A DNA stretch of 64,000 nucleotides from Sphingomonas sp. CFBP 13720 (lineage in GTDB: Bacteria > Pseudomonadota > Alphaproteobacteria > Sphingomonadales > Sphingomonadaceae), in the NCBI RefSeq assembly GCF_014842075.1, contig NZ_JACYVA010000001.1, positions 642,278 to 706,277 on the forward strand, read 5' to 3'. The notes under the pieces are model-generated. The model had not been told where the DNA came from. It worked only from the letters and a program-made list of their open reading frames with translations, and did no database searches. Positions 19,496 to 29,499 of this stretch are shown in pieces; the first letter of the stretch is position 1; every line of letters starts with the position of its first letter. The position numbers were made by a program, and so were the translations under genes.

Positions 19496-19759
19496 TCAGC
19501 GGCGGGCAAGCGCGGCGTCGATGTCGTAGCCCTTTGCGGTCAGATTCTTGCGGGTGTCGCAGATCCTCTTCTTCAGGCGCGATGCCGGCTGATTCATCAC
19601 GAGGCAGTAGCGGGTTTCGGCCGAAGCCTGACGGGCACCGAGGTTGACGACGATCCCGGTGGAGTTGTCGCTCGGCGGCGAAACGGTGGGTTCGGCGGCG
19701 TAGGCCGACGTGGTGGCGACGAAACCGAGGACGATCGAAGCGGCGAAACGGATGGTCAT
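19496..19759 (-). CDS. Small secreted protein with two conserved cysteines (paralogue B)
   Basis: 87 aa, from ATG 19759 preceded by GGGAGAAAGC. The signal peptide MTIRFAASIVLGFVATTSAYAA is followed by a polar linker and the motif TRYCLVMNQPASRLKKRIC, then DTRKNLTAKGYDIDAAL. Same layout as the gene 38 bp downstream, so a tandem duplication is likely. The spacing between the two Cys (14 intervening residues) is the same in both. I do not recognise the family; a periplasmic or envelope role is inferred only from the signal peptides. Confidence 0.7.
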   Translation of the reverse strand: MTIRFAASIVLGFVATTSAYAAEPTVSPPSDNSTGIVVNLGARQASAETRYCLVMNQPASRLKKRICDTRKNLTAKGYDIDAALARR

Positions 19760-20321
19760 GGTGCTTTCTCCCTGCGCTGTCCGGCGTCGAACCGGACTTG
19801 CAGAGAGTATTGCAGCGACCGTGCCAGTTTCTCACGTCTAGCAATTTCAACGACTTAGCGGATGACTACATCTGTAGCTGTGGTAATTCCCACTAATGTG
19901 GCGCGCATGATGCTATAGGTTGGGAAGCTTTTTCCGATGAAATCGGTTAAGCGTGCCGTTGATGGGTTCGTAACGACACAGCAGCCAACACACCCCATAA
20001 CGGTGAGCCGGTGATGGGCCGTCCGACGTAGTCTGCGGGTTGAACGGAGTTCGGGCAGCCAAGCCGATCGATTCCGTTGCGACGGTGCAGATTGGGACCC
20101 GGCCAGCCACTGCGGTTGCGCAACAGCGCGCAGCCGGTGCGGCGGATCGTATCGAGCCGGATCACACGCGCTGAAAGCATGCGATATCCGGTCGTCGGCG
20201 ACCCGGTGGATCGCACCCGCGTGCGATCAGCCCGGCAATTGCCAGGCTTACTCTCCGGTTTCGAATCGTTTGAGTTCATGGCCTACGTCGTCAGCGATCG
20301 ACGACGGTCATCCAACGGGCT
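19760..20321. other. 562-bp intergenic region, visibly less GC-rich at its start
   Basis: No supported gene. Bases 19840-19950 are noticeably AT-richer than the surroundings and contain CTACA-TC-TGTAG (19865-19876) and a CCGAT/ATCGG mini-hairpin near 19935. The rest has several overlapping ORFs on both strands with no protein-like pattern. I tested it by eye for tmRNA, SRP RNA, RNase P RNA and 6S RNA features and saw none. It probably holds the promoter of the 19759 gene; otherwise unexplained. Confidence 0.4.
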
Positions 20322-20663
20322 CTATCGTTGGGGCGTAAAACTCGTGACGTTGGCCATGCCGTTCGCCCCGAACGTGATGATATGACGCGACCCTTCCTGA
20401 CAGGTGGCGACCCAGCTTCCCGGCTTTTCGCCCGGCTCCGAACCGGTCACGCCCTGACAGGGCAGGCCCGCATCGCGGATGGCGCGAATGAACACGCCTT
20501 CGCGCTGGCCCGGTGACAGCGCGGCAACCTTCGTCGCCATTTCCTGCGCCTGTCGCTGGTTGGCGACCGCCGTTTCGTTTGCGGCGGCCTGCTCCTGCGC
20601 GCTGGGGCCGCAGGCCGCGAGCATCAGCGATCCCAGCATCGTCAACGGCAAGCCACGCATCAT
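20322..20663 (-). CDS. Putative lipoprotein, hypothetical
   Basis: 113 aa from ATG 20663, Shine-Dalgarno AGGAGACGG. The N-terminus MMRGLPLTMLGSLMLAAC has a lipobox (LAAC) with the lipidated Cys at residue 18; an Ala/Gln/Glu-rich segment (about 22-45, helical, possibly coiled) follows, then a compact domain with two further Cys (LPCQGV, ATCQEG). It is probably anchored in the envelope. It lies downstream of the two amidohydrolases on the same strand (72 bp gap), possibly last in their operon. No family recognised. Confidence 0.7.
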   Translation of the reverse strand: MMRGLPLTMLGSLMLAACGPSAQEQAAANETAVANQRQAQEMATKVAALSPGQREGVFIRAIRDAGLPCQGVTGSEPGEKPGSWVATCQEGSRHIITFGANGMANVTSFTPQR

Positions 20664-20734
20664 TCCGTCTCCTGTTGCATCGCGCCGGACGCAGTCGATA
20701 GGACAATCATCGACTGCGCCCGGCGGTTCCTGAA

Positions 20735-22039
20735 TCAGCGTTGATACGCCTTGGGCAGTTCCTTCTCGGCCGCGTCGAGATACCGGTCGCGCAGGCGAAG
20801 CTGGCGATTGCCCAGCGGTTGCTCGACGCCATCGATGAACACCTGCGTCGGCATCGATCCGATCTCCAGCGGGTCGCCGTCCCACAACACGACGTCGCCA
20901 CGGCGACCGGCTGCCAGCGACCCGATTTCGCCGCCCATGCCGATCGCCTGCGCCGGAAGCGACGCGATCGTCGCGAATGCCGCGTTCCAGTCCAGCCCGG
21001 CCGCGCCGGGAATCTTCGACAACGCCACCAGATTGCCCGCGAACTGGCGCACCAGCCGGGCTTGTCGCGCCTCGTCCTCGTTGATCATTCCGATCGCAAC
21101 GGTAACGCCCGCCGCTTTCATCCGCCCGATATTCGATTGCGTAGCGGCAAGCTGTTCAAAACTGGCCGGCAGATCGGCGAGCGCGGTCGCGATGACTGGC
21201 ACTCCCGCCGCCGCGATTTCGCGCGCGACGGTCCAGCCTTCGGTCGCGCCGACCAGCACCGGACGCAGCCCCGCGAACTCGCGCCGCAGCGCCAGCACGC
21301 CCAGAATGTCGGACGCCCGCTCGACATGGATCAGCAGCGGCACCTGTCCCGACAGCACGGCCTGCAAAGCCTGCGCATCGGCGCGGGTGAGCAGCGAATC
21401 CTTCCCACGATCGGTGAAACTTGCGGGGTTCCGGCCGTAAGCCTGCGCCTCGAACAGGATGTTGCGGAACATCGCCAGCGCCGCCGGGCGGCTGCCGCCC
21501 GCGAGTTGCCCGCCGGTTTCGCCCCATTCCATGAACTGGAAGGCGCGCGGGCGGGTGATCGGGTCCATGTCGCTGGCAAGGTCGATGACGGCACCCTGCC
21601 CGGCGAAGACCGAACCTGCCGCCTGCGGTGCGACGACTGCACGGGTCACCCCGTCGCTGCGGTTGATGGCGAGCGGCGTCGCGCGTGGATTGACCGCAGA
21701 GGCGATGTCGATCGCAGCGCTGAATACCGACGATCCGGCGCGGGCATCGTTGGTTTCGGACACGCCGTCGACCTCGACCACGCCCAGCCGGGTGAAGCCT
21801 GCGACGATCCCCGGCGTGACGAACCGTCCGCCGGCATCGACGCTGCGAACACCGGTGGGCACCGCGACGCCGCGCCCGGCGGCAACCACACGACCGGCGC
21901 GGATGACGACCGTGCCGCCTTCGACCGGGGCCGATCCGTCGCCGATCACCAGTTTGGCGTTCGTGACCACGACGTCCTGCGCGGCGGCGGGGAAAACGGC
22001 ACCGGCCAGAAGCAGGGCGGAAAGGATCAGGCGCTTCAC
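20735..22039 (-). CDS. Secreted amidohydrolase-like protein lacking the HxH motif
   Basis: 434 aa from GTG 22039, whose first bases overlap the stop of the upstream amidohydrolase (GTGA). A signal peptide (KRLILSALLLAGAVFPAAAQ) is followed by the composite domain start VTNAKLVIGDGSAPVEGGTVVIRAGRVVA. Where active relatives have the metal-binding HxH after TPGI, this one has TPGIVAGFTRLG with no histidine. It retains the C-terminal GSLAAGRRGDVVLWDGDPLE segment typical of the fold. It probably does not bind the usual binuclear metal site and may serve as partner of its neighbour. Substrate unknown. Confidence 0.82.
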   Translation of the reverse strand: MKRLILSALLLAGAVFPAAAQDVVVTNAKLVIGDGSAPVEGGTVVIRAGRVVAAGRGVAVPTGVRSVDAGGRFVTPGIVAGFTRLGVVEVDGVSETNDARAGSSVFSAAIDIASAVNPRATPLAINRSDGVTRAVVAPQAAGSVFAGQGAVIDLASDMDPITRPRAFQFMEWGETGGQLAGGSRPAALAMFRNILFEAQAYGRNPASFTDRGKDSLLTRADAQALQAVLSGQVPLLIHVERASDILGVLALRREFAGLRPVLVGATEGWTVAREIAAAGVPVIATALADLPASFEQLAATQSNIGRMKAAGVTVAIGMINEDEARQARLVRQFAGNLVALSKIPGAAGLDWNAAFATIASLPAQAIGMGGEIGSLAAGRRGDVVLWDGDPLEIGSMPTQVFIDGVEQPLGNRQLRLRDRYLDAAEKELPKAYQR

Positions 22040-23463
22040 TTCACATCCCCTTCGCCGGGCTGGCCCAGCTCGAAATCGGATACCGGACGCAATCGTGGAT
22101 CGTTCGCGTCGTACAGCAGCGCGCCGTCGATCCACACCTTTTCCGGTCGGGTATAGACGCTGAATGGATCTCCGTTCCACAATACCACGTCGGCCATCTT
22201 GCCGGCCTTCAGCGAACCTGTGACGCGATCGATGCCCAGCGCGCGGGCCGGATTGATGGCCAGCCACGTCCACGCATGCTCCTTGGTCACCGGAATGCCG
22301 GCACGACGCGCGGAACCGATGACCTTGGCCACTTCCTGATTGAGCCGCTGAATACCGTTGGCATCGTCCGAATGAATCATCGCGCACGCGCCCTGCCGGT
22401 CGAGCAGCGCGAGATTCTCGCCGATCCCGTCATAGCTTTCCATCTTGAAGCCCCACCAGTCGGCCCAGACCGCCGAACAGACGCCACGCGCCTTCAGCAG
22501 ATCGGCGATCTTGTAGCTTTCGACGGCGTGGTGGAACGCCGTGACCTTGTACCCCATCTCGTTGGCCATATCCATGACGACGGCCATTTCGTCGGCACGA
22601 TAGCAGTGGTTGTGCACCAGTATTTCGCCGTCGAGCACGCCGCGCAGCGTGTCCATCCCGATGTCACGCGCCGGGGCTTCGCCGCCGTCCGCCTCGTATT
22701 TGTCCCACTTACGGTCATATTCCTTCGCGCGGAGCCACGTCGTGCGGTCTACCGCGACATTGCCCATCCGGGTCGACGGCATGCGCCCCTTCGATCCATA
22801 GACGCGCTTCGGATTCTCGCCGCATGCCATCTTGAAGCCATAGGGCGCGCCGGGAAATTTCATCGCCTGCATCGTCCGGCCATAGACGTTCTTGAGCGTG
22901 ACCGACCGCCCGCCCATCAGATTGGCCGAACCGGGCAGGATCTGCAGCGTCGTCACGCCGCCATTCGCCAGCGCGCGCCCGAAACCGGGGTCCTGCGGCC
23001 AGACGCTGTGTTCGGCCCATACTTCCGCCGTCACCGGGCCGGTCATCTCGTTGCCGTCCGAATTGGCTTCCACGCCCGGGCTGGGGTAATCGCCCAGATG
23101 GCTGTGGACGTCGATGATGCCAGGGGTGACCCATTTGCCCCGTCCGTCGATCACGCTCGCGCCGTCGGGTGCGGCGATCGTCTGCGCGACCTCAACGATC
23201 TTGCCGTCGCGGAACAGCACCGATCCGCCCTCGATCCGGCCCCCTTCGCCATCGAGAACCGTGACGTTGGTCACCAGCGTGGGCCGCCCCGGATAGGCCC
23301 GGTAGGTCGACGGGAACGGATCGTGGTCATAACCCTTGCCCGCGCCCGGCCCCTTCCCCGGACCGGCCGGTTCGGACGATGCGGAGCGCACGTCCTTGCC
23401 GCCCGCTTCGCTGCACGCCGCCAGTCCGCCGGCCAGTGCCAGCATCGTCAATGTTCGGATCAC
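22036..23463 (-). CDS. Amidohydrolase, lipoprotein, imidazolonepropionase-like
   Basis: 475 aa from GTG 23463 (Shine-Dalgarno AAGGGG). The lipobox LAAC is near residue 17 (MLALAGGLAAC). The fold begins TLVTNVTVLDGEGG; metal ligands are visible as VTPGIIDVHSHLGD (HSH), VHNHCYRADEM, TAFHHAVESYK and MIHSDDANG, so it should be an active metal-dependent hydrolase of the envelope. The C-terminal GSLKAGKMADVVLWNGDPFS is standard. The substrate is unknown; family relatives include isoaspartyl or Xaa-Pro dipeptidases. It is translationally coupled to the degenerate paralogue. Confidence 0.88.
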   Translation of the reverse strand: MIRTLTMLALAGGLAACSEAGGKDVRSASSEPAGPGKGPGAGKGYDHDPFPSTYRAYPGRPTLVTNVTVLDGEGGRIEGGSVLFRDGKIVEVAQTIAAPDGASVIDGRGKWVTPGIIDVHSHLGDYPSPGVEANSDGNEMTGPVTAEVWAEHSVWPQDPGFGRALANGGVTTLQILPGSANLMGGRSVTLKNVYGRTMQAMKFPGAPYGFKMACGENPKRVYGSKGRMPSTRMGNVAVDRTTWLRAKEYDRKWDKYEADGGEAPARDIGMDTLRGVLDGEILVHNHCYRADEMAVVMDMANEMGYKVTAFHHAVESYKIADLLKARGVCSAVWADWWGFKMESYDGIGENLALLDRQGACAMIHSDDANGIQRLNQEVAKVIGSARRAGIPVTKEHAWTWLAINPARALGIDRVTGSLKAGKMADVVLWNGDPFSVYTRPEKVWIDGALLYDANDPRLRPVSDFELGQPGEGDVK

Positions 23464-23492
23464 ACCATACCCCTTCGAAACCTTGAACAATT

Positions 23493-24323
23493 CTACGCGA
23501 AGACCGCTTCCAGATCGCGGGTGCCGATGCCCCCCTTGGCGGTTCGCACTTCGTGATAGACAGCGGCCAACAGCGCGGGCGGAATCGTGCCGAGCAGCGT
23601 GGCCGAAACCAGATTCGCCGCCGCCATCCCCAACAGACCGGTGCCGCGCATCGCGACCGTGAGCACGCCCGCCAGCACGCTGACCACCATCCAGAGGATG
23701 CCGATCAGGAGCAGCAGCACGAGCAGCCGCCACCGCATGCCGCGCATCAATTCGCTGCTGCGCCCGAAACTGCCCAATATCGTCGCGTCCTCGACCGCGA
23801 CGGCGGGCAGCGCGACGAACCATGTCAGTAACAGAAGAAGGCCGGGTACGATCAGCACCGAAAGCCCGAGCAACATGCCCAACGCGAACAGGATCGTGAC
23901 GACGATCGCGATCGGGGTGCGGCGCAACGCATGGATCGCCACGTCGCGCGGCACGACCGACCGGCCGTCGAGCGTCGTGACCGCCGCCGCGATTAGGATC
24001 ATCTGGCAAAGCGGCCAGGCGAGAACGCCGAACAGTGCCTGAACCACCATCAGGTTGCCGGATCGATACTGCATCATTTGCACTTCGAGCATGTTCATTC
24101 CGCCGGCCAAGCTCGACATTCCAAGCTGCGGCAAGGCGTTCAGGACGAAACTGGTGACCAGAAACAGCAGCGGCGCACCGCCGATCCCGGCGAAGGTGTT
24201 CGACACGACCTGCCCGACGCCGAACGGCCATTCGGACCGCCGCCCTTCCAGCCACGCGCCGATCGGTGCGACGACCAACAGCCCGACCGGCAGCATCAGC
24301 ATCAGAATTGCGAACGCGATCAT
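23493..24323 (-). CDS. Multispanning membrane protein, GDPD-membrane-domain-like
   Basis: 276 aa from ATG 24323 (GGGGGACCGG just upstream; ATG 24383 is an alternative). It has about six long hydrophobic segments. The central DVAIHALRRTPIAIVVTILFALG and EDATILGSFGRSSELMRGMRWRLL resemble the membrane domain fused to some glycerophosphodiester phosphodiesterases and related DUF proteins; there is no catalytic domain. It is 30 bp upstream of the amidohydrolase lipoprotein on the same strand and divergent from the MoxR cluster, 103 bp away. Confidence 0.65.
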   Translation of the reverse strand: MIAFAILMLMLPVGLLVVAPIGAWLEGRRSEWPFGVGQVVSNTFAGIGGAPLLFLVTSFVLNALPQLGMSSLAGGMNMLEVQMMQYRSGNLMVVQALFGVLAWPLCQMILIAAAVTTLDGRSVVPRDVAIHALRRTPIAIVVTILFALGMLLGLSVLIVPGLLLLLTWFVALPAVAVEDATILGSFGRSSELMRGMRWRLLVLLLLIGILWMVVSVLAGVLTVAMRGTGLLGMAAANLVSATLLGTIPPALLAAVYHEVRTAKGGIGTRDLEAVFA

Positions 24324-24426
24324 CCGGTCCCCCGCCGCGGCCCCCCGCGTCTCCATCGAAGGTAGGAGCGAAAAGCGTTGCATGTAAATCGGTGATTTGC
24401 TCCAAGAGCGCCGCAAAGGGGCTGAT

Positions 24427-25101
24427 GTGGCGCGGGGGACGATCGCAACGACAGGGGCGGAAACGCCGGGCGCGGCCCCGCCGCCGCTCGACCCTGATCG
24501 CGTCGCCGCCGCATGGGGTCAGATCCGCGCTGATCGCTCGATCCAGTTCGATCTGCCGGTGAAGCCGGTCGAGACGCCCGACCCGCCTCCCGCATGGCTC
24601 GAACCGCTGTTCCGGGGGATCGGGCACTTTGTCGAATGGGTCGGCGGCGGGTGGCGGGTGCTGTTGTGGGGGTTGGGCTTTACCGTCGCCATGGTGTTGC
24701 TGGTGACGTTCTTTCCAGCCCTGCGCGACTGGCTGCGCGAGCGTTTCGGACGCAGCGGCGCCGCGACGGAACCGGACTGGGTGCCCGGCGAGACGGCGGC
24801 CCGGGCGCTGTTGGAAGACGCGGACGCGCTGGCGGCGGGGGAGCGGTTCGACGAAGCGGTCCATCTGCTGCTGTTCCGCAGCATCGATGACATCGCGGCA
24901 TGGCGCGGCGATCTGGTCCGGCCTGCGCTGACCAGTCGCGACATCGCACGCGCCGATGCACTGCCGCCCGCCGCGCGGGGCGTGTTCGCCGGGATCGTCG
25001 CGGCGGTCGAACGCAGCCTGTTCGGAGGCGCACGACTGGACGCCGCCGACTGGCACCGGGCGCGTGCCGACTATGCCGGTTTCGCGCTGGGCGCGCGGTG
25101 A
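24427..25101 (+). CDS. DUF4129-type protein with one membrane span
   Basis: 224 aa from GTG 24427 (AAAGGGG 6 nt before). One transmembrane helix lies at about residues 78-98 (VLLWGLGFTVAMVLLVTFF); a C-terminal cytoplasmic DUF4129-like domain follows with ARALLEDADALAAGERFDEAVHLLLFRSI, LTSRDIAR and VERSLFGGARLDAADWHRARADY. First gene of the MoxR cluster, ending in a GTGA overlap. In other bacteria DUF4129 proteins accompany MoxR ATPases and DUF58 proteins; the molecular role is unknown. Confidence 0.78.
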   Translation: MARGTIATTGAETPGAAPPPLDPDRVAAAWGQIRADRSIQFDLPVKPVETPDPPPAWLEPLFRGIGHFVEWVGGGWRVLLWGLGFTVAMVLLVTFFPALRDWLRERFGRSGAATEPDWVPGETAARALLEDADALAAGERFDEAVHLLLFRSIDDIAAWRGDLVRPALTSRDIARADALPPAARGVFAGIVAAVERSLFGGARLDAADWHRARADYAGFALGAR

Positions 25102-26321
25102 ACGAATCCTCACCCTTTGCGGTACGGACGGTCGTGATTCTCGTGATCGGCGGCGCATTGCTGCTGCTCGGCGCGATCCTGTTGTCGGGGTTCGGTGGCG
25201 ACGTGGCGCGGATCGTTGGCGATGCCCCGGCGGCGGATCGCAAGGACGGCGCCGGCTATCACGCGTTCCGGCGGCTGGTCGATACGGTTCAACCCGCCGC
25301 CGCCGCCGATGGCGACCCGGCAGGCGCTGCGCCGATCCTGATCCTGACACCGTCCGAAACCACCCGACCACAGGACGTGAAGGCGATCGTAGACCGTCGG
25401 ATCGCGATGGCCGAAGCGGCAGCGGAAGACGATGACGGCGAGGACAGCGAAGGCCCCCCGCCCCGCTACGCCACGCTGATCATCCTGCCCAAATGGCAGG
25501 TCGCGAAACTGCCGTTGCAGGGCGCGCGGGTTCAGCGCACGGGATCGGCCGACACGTTCAAGGTGATGCAGTTCATTCCGACCAATGCCGAATGGCACGG
25601 CGAGCAGGTCCGCGACACTGGGCCGATGGCGGACACCGTATTCACCGGACTGCGCCCGTTCGCGGTCGTCGGCCCGGTACAGGCGGTGAAGGGAAAGGCG
25701 ATCACCCCGCTGATCGGCGCACGGGACGGCGCGGCGGTGCTGGGCCAGATCGACGGCAGCGATACGTTCGTGCTGGCCGATGCCGATCTGGTCAACAACC
25801 GCGCGATGGCGGACGAACGCAACGCGTTGGCCGCGCTGGCGATGTTGCGGGCGATCGACCCCGAACATGGCGGCGCGGCGACGTTCGACCGTTCACTGCA
25901 TTTCGGCGCGGGCGACCGCAATCTGGTGAAGCTATTGTTCCTGCCGCCGTTCCTCGGCGTCACGCTCGCGCTGATCGCGGCCGCGATCCTGGCGGGGATC
26001 GCCGCCGCCAACCGGTTCGGCCCGATCGTACGGGAACACCGGGCGCTCGCGGCAGGCAAGCGCGCCCTGATCGACAATATCGTATCGCTGACCCGGCTGG
26101 CCGGACGGACCCGCAACGCCGGCGCGCGCTATGCTGACACGATGCTGGAGACGATCGGACGTCGGGTGGGGTTGGGCGCGGGCGCCGCGATCGACCGGCT
26201 CGACGCGATCCATCCGGGCTATTCCGACATCGACCGCAGCTTGCGCGACGCCCGTACCGAGGGGGAAGCACTGGCGGCGGCGACGCGACTGCATGCATGG
26301 AAAAAGGAAACGGGCGCATGA
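25098..26321 (+). CDS. DUF4350-type membrane protein
   Basis: 407 aa from GTG 25098 overlapping the previous stop. The N-terminal span [23 protein letters not shown] is followed by a large extracytoplasmic or soluble domain (about 40-285) with [14 protein letters not shown] and [21 protein letters not shown] segments typical of DUF4350, then a second span near residues 286-308 ([23 protein letters not shown]) and a cytoplasmic tail. The domain resembles the GATase/ABC-auxiliary type found with gliding-type transporters. It is coupled to moxR by an ATGA overlap. Confidence 0.75.
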   Translation: MNESSPFAVRTVVILVIGGALLLLGAILLSGFGGDVARIVGDAPAADRKDGAGYHAFRRLVDTVQPAAAADGDPAGAAPILILTPSETTRPQDVKAIVDRRIAMAEAAAEDDDGEDSEGPPPRYATLIILPKWQVAKLPLQGARVQRTGSADTFKVMQFIPTNAEWHGEQVRDTGPMADTVFTGLRPFAVVGPVQAVKGKAITPLIGARDGAAVLGQIDGSDTFVLADADLVNNRAMADERNALAALAMLRAIDPEHGGAATFDRSLHFGAGDRNLVKLLFLPPFLGVTLALIAAAILAGIAAANRFGPIVREHRALAAGKRALIDNIVSLTRLAGRTRNAGARYADTMLETIGRRVGLGAGAAIDRLDAIHPGYSDIDRSLRDARTEGEALAAATRLHAWKKETGA

Positions 26322-27274
26322 CGCTGGATGAGGTACGGTCGCTGGGATCGGCGATCGACCGGGAAATCGCGAAGGCGGTGGTGGGGCAGCAGGATGCCGT
26401 CCGCCTGCTGACCATCGCGCTGTTTTCCGCCGGGCACGTGCTGCTCGAAGGACCACCGGGCACCGCCAAGACCTTGCTTGCGCAAAGTTTCGCCCGGACG
26501 CTGGGGCTGCAATTCGGACGTATTCAGTTCACGCCCGATCTGATGCCGGGCGATATCATCGGGTCCAACCTGTTCAATTTCCAGACATCGCAGTTCGCGC
26601 TGACCCGCGGGCCGGTGTTCTGCGAATTGCTGCTGGCCGACGAGATCAACCGCACCCCTCCCAAGACGCAGGCCGCGTTGCTGGAAGCGATGCAGGAACG
26701 TCGCATCACGATCGACGGGCGTACCGAGACGCTGTCCGACCGCTTTACCGTCGTCGCGACGCAGAACCCGATTGAGCAGCAGGGCGTGTATCCACTGCCC
26801 GAAGCACAACTCGACCGATTCCTGTTCAAGATCGCGATCCCGTGGCCGACACTGGAAGCTGAACGCGCGATCGTCGCGCAATATGGCACGCGCACCGGCA
26901 GCCCCGCCCCGCAGGATTCGGGTGTGGCGCAGGTAGCCGACGCCGGTGCAATCGCCGCCGCGCTGGACGCGGTCGGCCGGGTGCGGCTGGTCGACGAGGT
27001 GATCGACTATATCGTCCGGCTGGTCCGTGCGACGCGTGAACATGGCGATCTGTCCAGCGGGGCATCGCCGCGCGCGGCATCGGCACTGGCGGCGGCGGCA
27101 CGGGCCGGCGCGGCGCTCGACGGGCGCGACTATGTCATCCCGGATGATGTGAAGGCGCTGGCCCCCGCAATGTTGCGGCACCGCCTGATCCTGTCTCCCT
27201 CGGCCGAAATCGACGGGCGTCGCGTCGACGACGTGGTCCGCGCGTTGATCGATTCGGTCGAGGCGCCCCGGTGA
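26318..27274 (+). CDS. MoxR-family AAA+ ATPase
   Basis: 318 aa from ATG 26318 (AAGGAAA upstream; ATG 26297 is in frame but runs further into the preceding gene). Walker A GPPGTAKT (about residues 46-53), Walker B LLADEINR, sensor [10 protein letters not shown] and the [14 protein letters not shown] helix identify MoxR. MoxR ATPases are chaperones that work with von Willebrand-type or DUF58 partners to insert cofactors or assemble complexes. The DUF58 partner is the next gene, overlapping by GTGA. Confidence 0.95.
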   Translation: MTLDEVRSLGSAIDREIAKAVVGQQDAVRLLTIALFSAGHVLLEGPPGTAKTLLAQSFARTLGLQFGRIQFTPDLMPGDIIGSNLFNFQTSQFALTRGPVFCELLLADEINRTPPKTQAALLEAMQERRITIDGRTETLSDRFTVVATQNPIEQQGVYPLPEAQLDRFLFKIAIPWPTLEAERAIVAQYGTRTGSPAPQDSGVAQVADAGAIAAALDAVGRVRLVDEVIDYIVRLVRATREHGDLSSGASPRAASALAAAARAGAALDGRDYVIPDDVKALAPAMLRHRLILSPSAEIDGRRVDDVVRALIDSVEAPR

Positions 27275-28497
27275 TCTATCCCACGCCCCGCGCGATCCAG
27301 CTGACCGCGCTTGCCGCGCCGGTCGCGCTGGCGCTGGGCGTGCTGGCGCCGGCCGGGTGGATCGCCGCGCCGGTGTGGATCGCCGCGATCGCGTTGCTGG
27401 TCGTCGCGGACGGCGCGCTGGCCCGCCGGCCGGCGGCGACCGAGATCGAACTGCCGGTCACGTTGAATGTAGGGGAGACGTTCCGCGTCGTCGGCGATGA
27501 CCGCGTCGTCGCGATCGACGGCCCGATCGAACGGATCGCGCCCGGGGAGTATCGTGCGGTTCGACGCGGCAAGGCACGGCTGCGTCGTTTGTGGCAGCGG
27601 CACGCCGGGCCGCTGGGGCTTGCGTGGCGGCAGCGCAGCGTCGCAGCCGATCGCGCCATCGCCGTCCTGCCCGATATCCGCCCGGTGCGCGATCAGGGCA
27701 TGCGCCAGTATCTGGACAGCGTGAACACCGGAGCACGCCTGCGTCGCGACAATGGCGACGGGCAGGATTTTCAGGTGCTGACCGATTTCCAGCCGGGCAT
27801 GGAACGCCGCACGATCGACTGGAAGGCGTCCGCCCGCCACGCATCGCTACTGGCCCGCGAGTTTCACACCGAACGCGACAACACGATCGTGTTCGCGATC
27901 GATGCCGGGCGGTCGATGAGTGACCCGTTGGGCGACATGCCCCGCGTCGATCGCGCTGTTTCCGCAGCACTTTTGGCGGGGTTTGTGGCGTTGCGGTCGG
28001 GGGATCGGGTGCGGATATTCTCATTCGCAGCGCGCCCGCAGGTCGACAGCGGCAGCATTACGGGATCGCGCGGCTTTGCCCGGCTGCACCATGCCGCCGC
28101 CGACATCGAGTACGGGACCGAAGAAACCAACTATACGCTGGGGCTGGTCACGCTGGACAGCAAGCTCGACCGCCGCAGCCTGGTCGTGCTGTTCACCGAG
28201 TTCACCGATCCGACCAGCGCCGAGTTGATGCTGGCGGCGGCGGGACGGATGCTCAAGCGCCACCGGGTGCTGTTCGTGCTGTTCCGCGATGGCGAACTGG
28301 AGGAACTGCGCGATGCCGAGCCGGTCACCGCCGACGATCTGGTCCGCGCCAACGTCGCGCATTCGTTGCTGCGCGACCGTGCGATCGTGATCGAGCGGTT
28401 GCGCCGCATGGGCATCGACGTCATCGAGACGACCGCCGACGCGATGCCGCTGACGCTGGTCGAACGCTATGTATCGCACCGGGAGCGCGCACGATGA
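27271..28497 (+). CDS. DUF58 protein (VWA-like MoxR partner)
   Basis: 408 aa from GTG 27271. Two N-terminal spans lie within residues 10-50; the DUF58 core includes [33 protein letters not shown] (about 172-204), and a VWA-like half with the MIDAS-type [14 protein letters not shown] motif near residues 210-223 and later [17 protein letters not shown]58 proteins are the usual clients or adaptors of MoxR. It overlaps the neighbours on both sides by 4 bp, so stoichiometric coupled translation is likely. Confidence 0.92.
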   Translation: MIYPTPRAIQLTALAAPVALALGVLAPAGWIAAPVWIAAIALLVVADGALARRPAATEIELPVTLNVGETFRVVGDDRVVAIDGPIERIAPGEYRAVRRGKARLRRLWQRHAGPLGLAWRQRSVAADRAIAVLPDIRPVRDQGMRQYLDSVNTGARLRRDNGDGQDFQVLTDFQPGMERRTIDWKASARHASLLAREFHTERDNTIVFAIDAGRSMSDPLGDMPRVDRAVSAALLAGFVALRSGDRVRIFSFAARPQVDSGSITGSRGFARLHHAAADIEYGTEETNYTLGLVTLDSKLDRRSLVVLFTEFTDPTSAELMLAAAGRMLKRHRVLFVLFRDGELEELRDAEPVTADDLVRANVAHSLLRDRAIVIERLRRMGIDVIETTADAMPLTLVERYVSHRERAR

Positions 28498-29483
28498 CGA
28501 TCGCCTTCGCCACCCGCCATTTCCGCGCCGAACGCGAAAGCGACTGGGCACAGCTCGAAACGCTGCTCGACCGGATCGAAAGCAAATCCCCGCGCAAGCT
28601 GACCGACGACGATCTGGCCGACCTGCCCCGGCTGTACCGTGCCACGCTGTCGGCGCTGTCGGTCGCCCGCGCGACGTCGCTCGACGCCAGCCTGGTCGGC
28701 TATCTCGAAGCATTGTCGACCCGCGCCTATTTCGTGCTGTACGGCTGTCGCGAACCGTGGGGGCAGCAGATCCGCGCCTTCTCTACCACGACATGGCCAC
28801 GATCGGTCCGCGCGCTGTGGCCCGAACTGCTGCTGTCCGCCGCATTGCTGATCCTGAGCGCGGTCGCCGCATACCACCTCGTCCGCACCGAACCGGCATG
28901 GTATGCCGCGATGCTGTCGCCCGAACTGGCCAATGGCCGCGACATGTCCGCAAGTGCGGCGACGCTGCGCGAAAGCCTGTACGGCGAACCACGCGAGGGC
29001 GGACTGGAAATCTTCGCGACCGCGCTGTTCACGCATAATTCGCAGGTCAGCATCCTCGCCTTCGCGCTGGGGTTCGCGTTCGGCATCCCGACGATGATCC
29101 TTGCCGTCCAGAACGGCGCGATGGGCGGTGCGATGTTCGCCGCGTTCGTCCCCCACGGGCTGGGCTGGGGTTTCTTCGCGTGGCTGATGATCCATGGCAC
29201 GACCGAATTGTCGGCGATCGCGATCGCATCGGCGGCGGGCATCCATATCGGCCGCAGCGTGGCGTTTCCGGGCGAGCGCGGTCGGCTGGCCGCCGCGGCC
29301 GAAGCCGGACGCCGCGGCGCGATCGTGATGATCGGCGTCATCCTGATGCTGTTGATCGCGGGCCTGCTGGAAGGATTCGCACGGCAACTGGTCCGGGACG
29401 ATACGGCACGGCTGGCGATCGGCGGGGCGATGCTGACGCTGTGGATCGTCTATTTCACGCTGGGGGGTCGCCATCGTGGATAG
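28494..29483 (+). CDS. SpoIIM-family membrane protein
   Basis: 329 aa from ATG 28494 (ATGA overlap). A soluble N-terminal helical part (about 1-105, with LPRLYRATLSALSVARA) is followed by about five spans (near 112-132, 175-200, 215-245, 275-300, 303-322). The stage II sporulation protein M family is shown by THNSQVSILAFALGFAFGIPT and FVPHGLGWGFFAWLMIHGTTELSAI. There is no sporulation in this lineage; in Gram-negatives the family occurs in MoxR/DUF58/RDD clusters. Confidence 0.88.
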   Translation: MTIAFATRHFRAERESDWAQLETLLDRIESKSPRKLTDDDLADLPRLYRATLSALSVARATSLDASLVGYLEALSTRAYFVLYGCREPWGQQIRAFSTTTWPRSVRALWPELLLSAALLILSAVAAYHLVRTEPAWYAAMLSPELANGRDMSASAATLRESLYGEPREGGLEIFATALFTHNSQVSILAFALGFAFGIPTMILAVQNGAMGGAMFAAFVPHGLGWGFFAWLMIHGTTELSAIAIASAAGIHIGRSVAFPGERGRLAAAAEAGRRGAIVMIGVILMLLIAGLLEGFARQLVRDDTARLAIGGAMLTLWIVYFTLGGRHRG

Positions 29484-29499
29484 CGAGGCGGAGGGCTGA

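Noticed and set aside
19865..19876. CTACA-TC-TGTAG as a lux-type box
   Set aside because: Only five paired bases, no LuxR-type gene nearby; too weak to call.
20077..20385. 102-codon plus-strand ORF in the 562-bp gap
   Set aside because: No protein-like pattern, runs into the opposite-strand lipoprotein gene, weak start.
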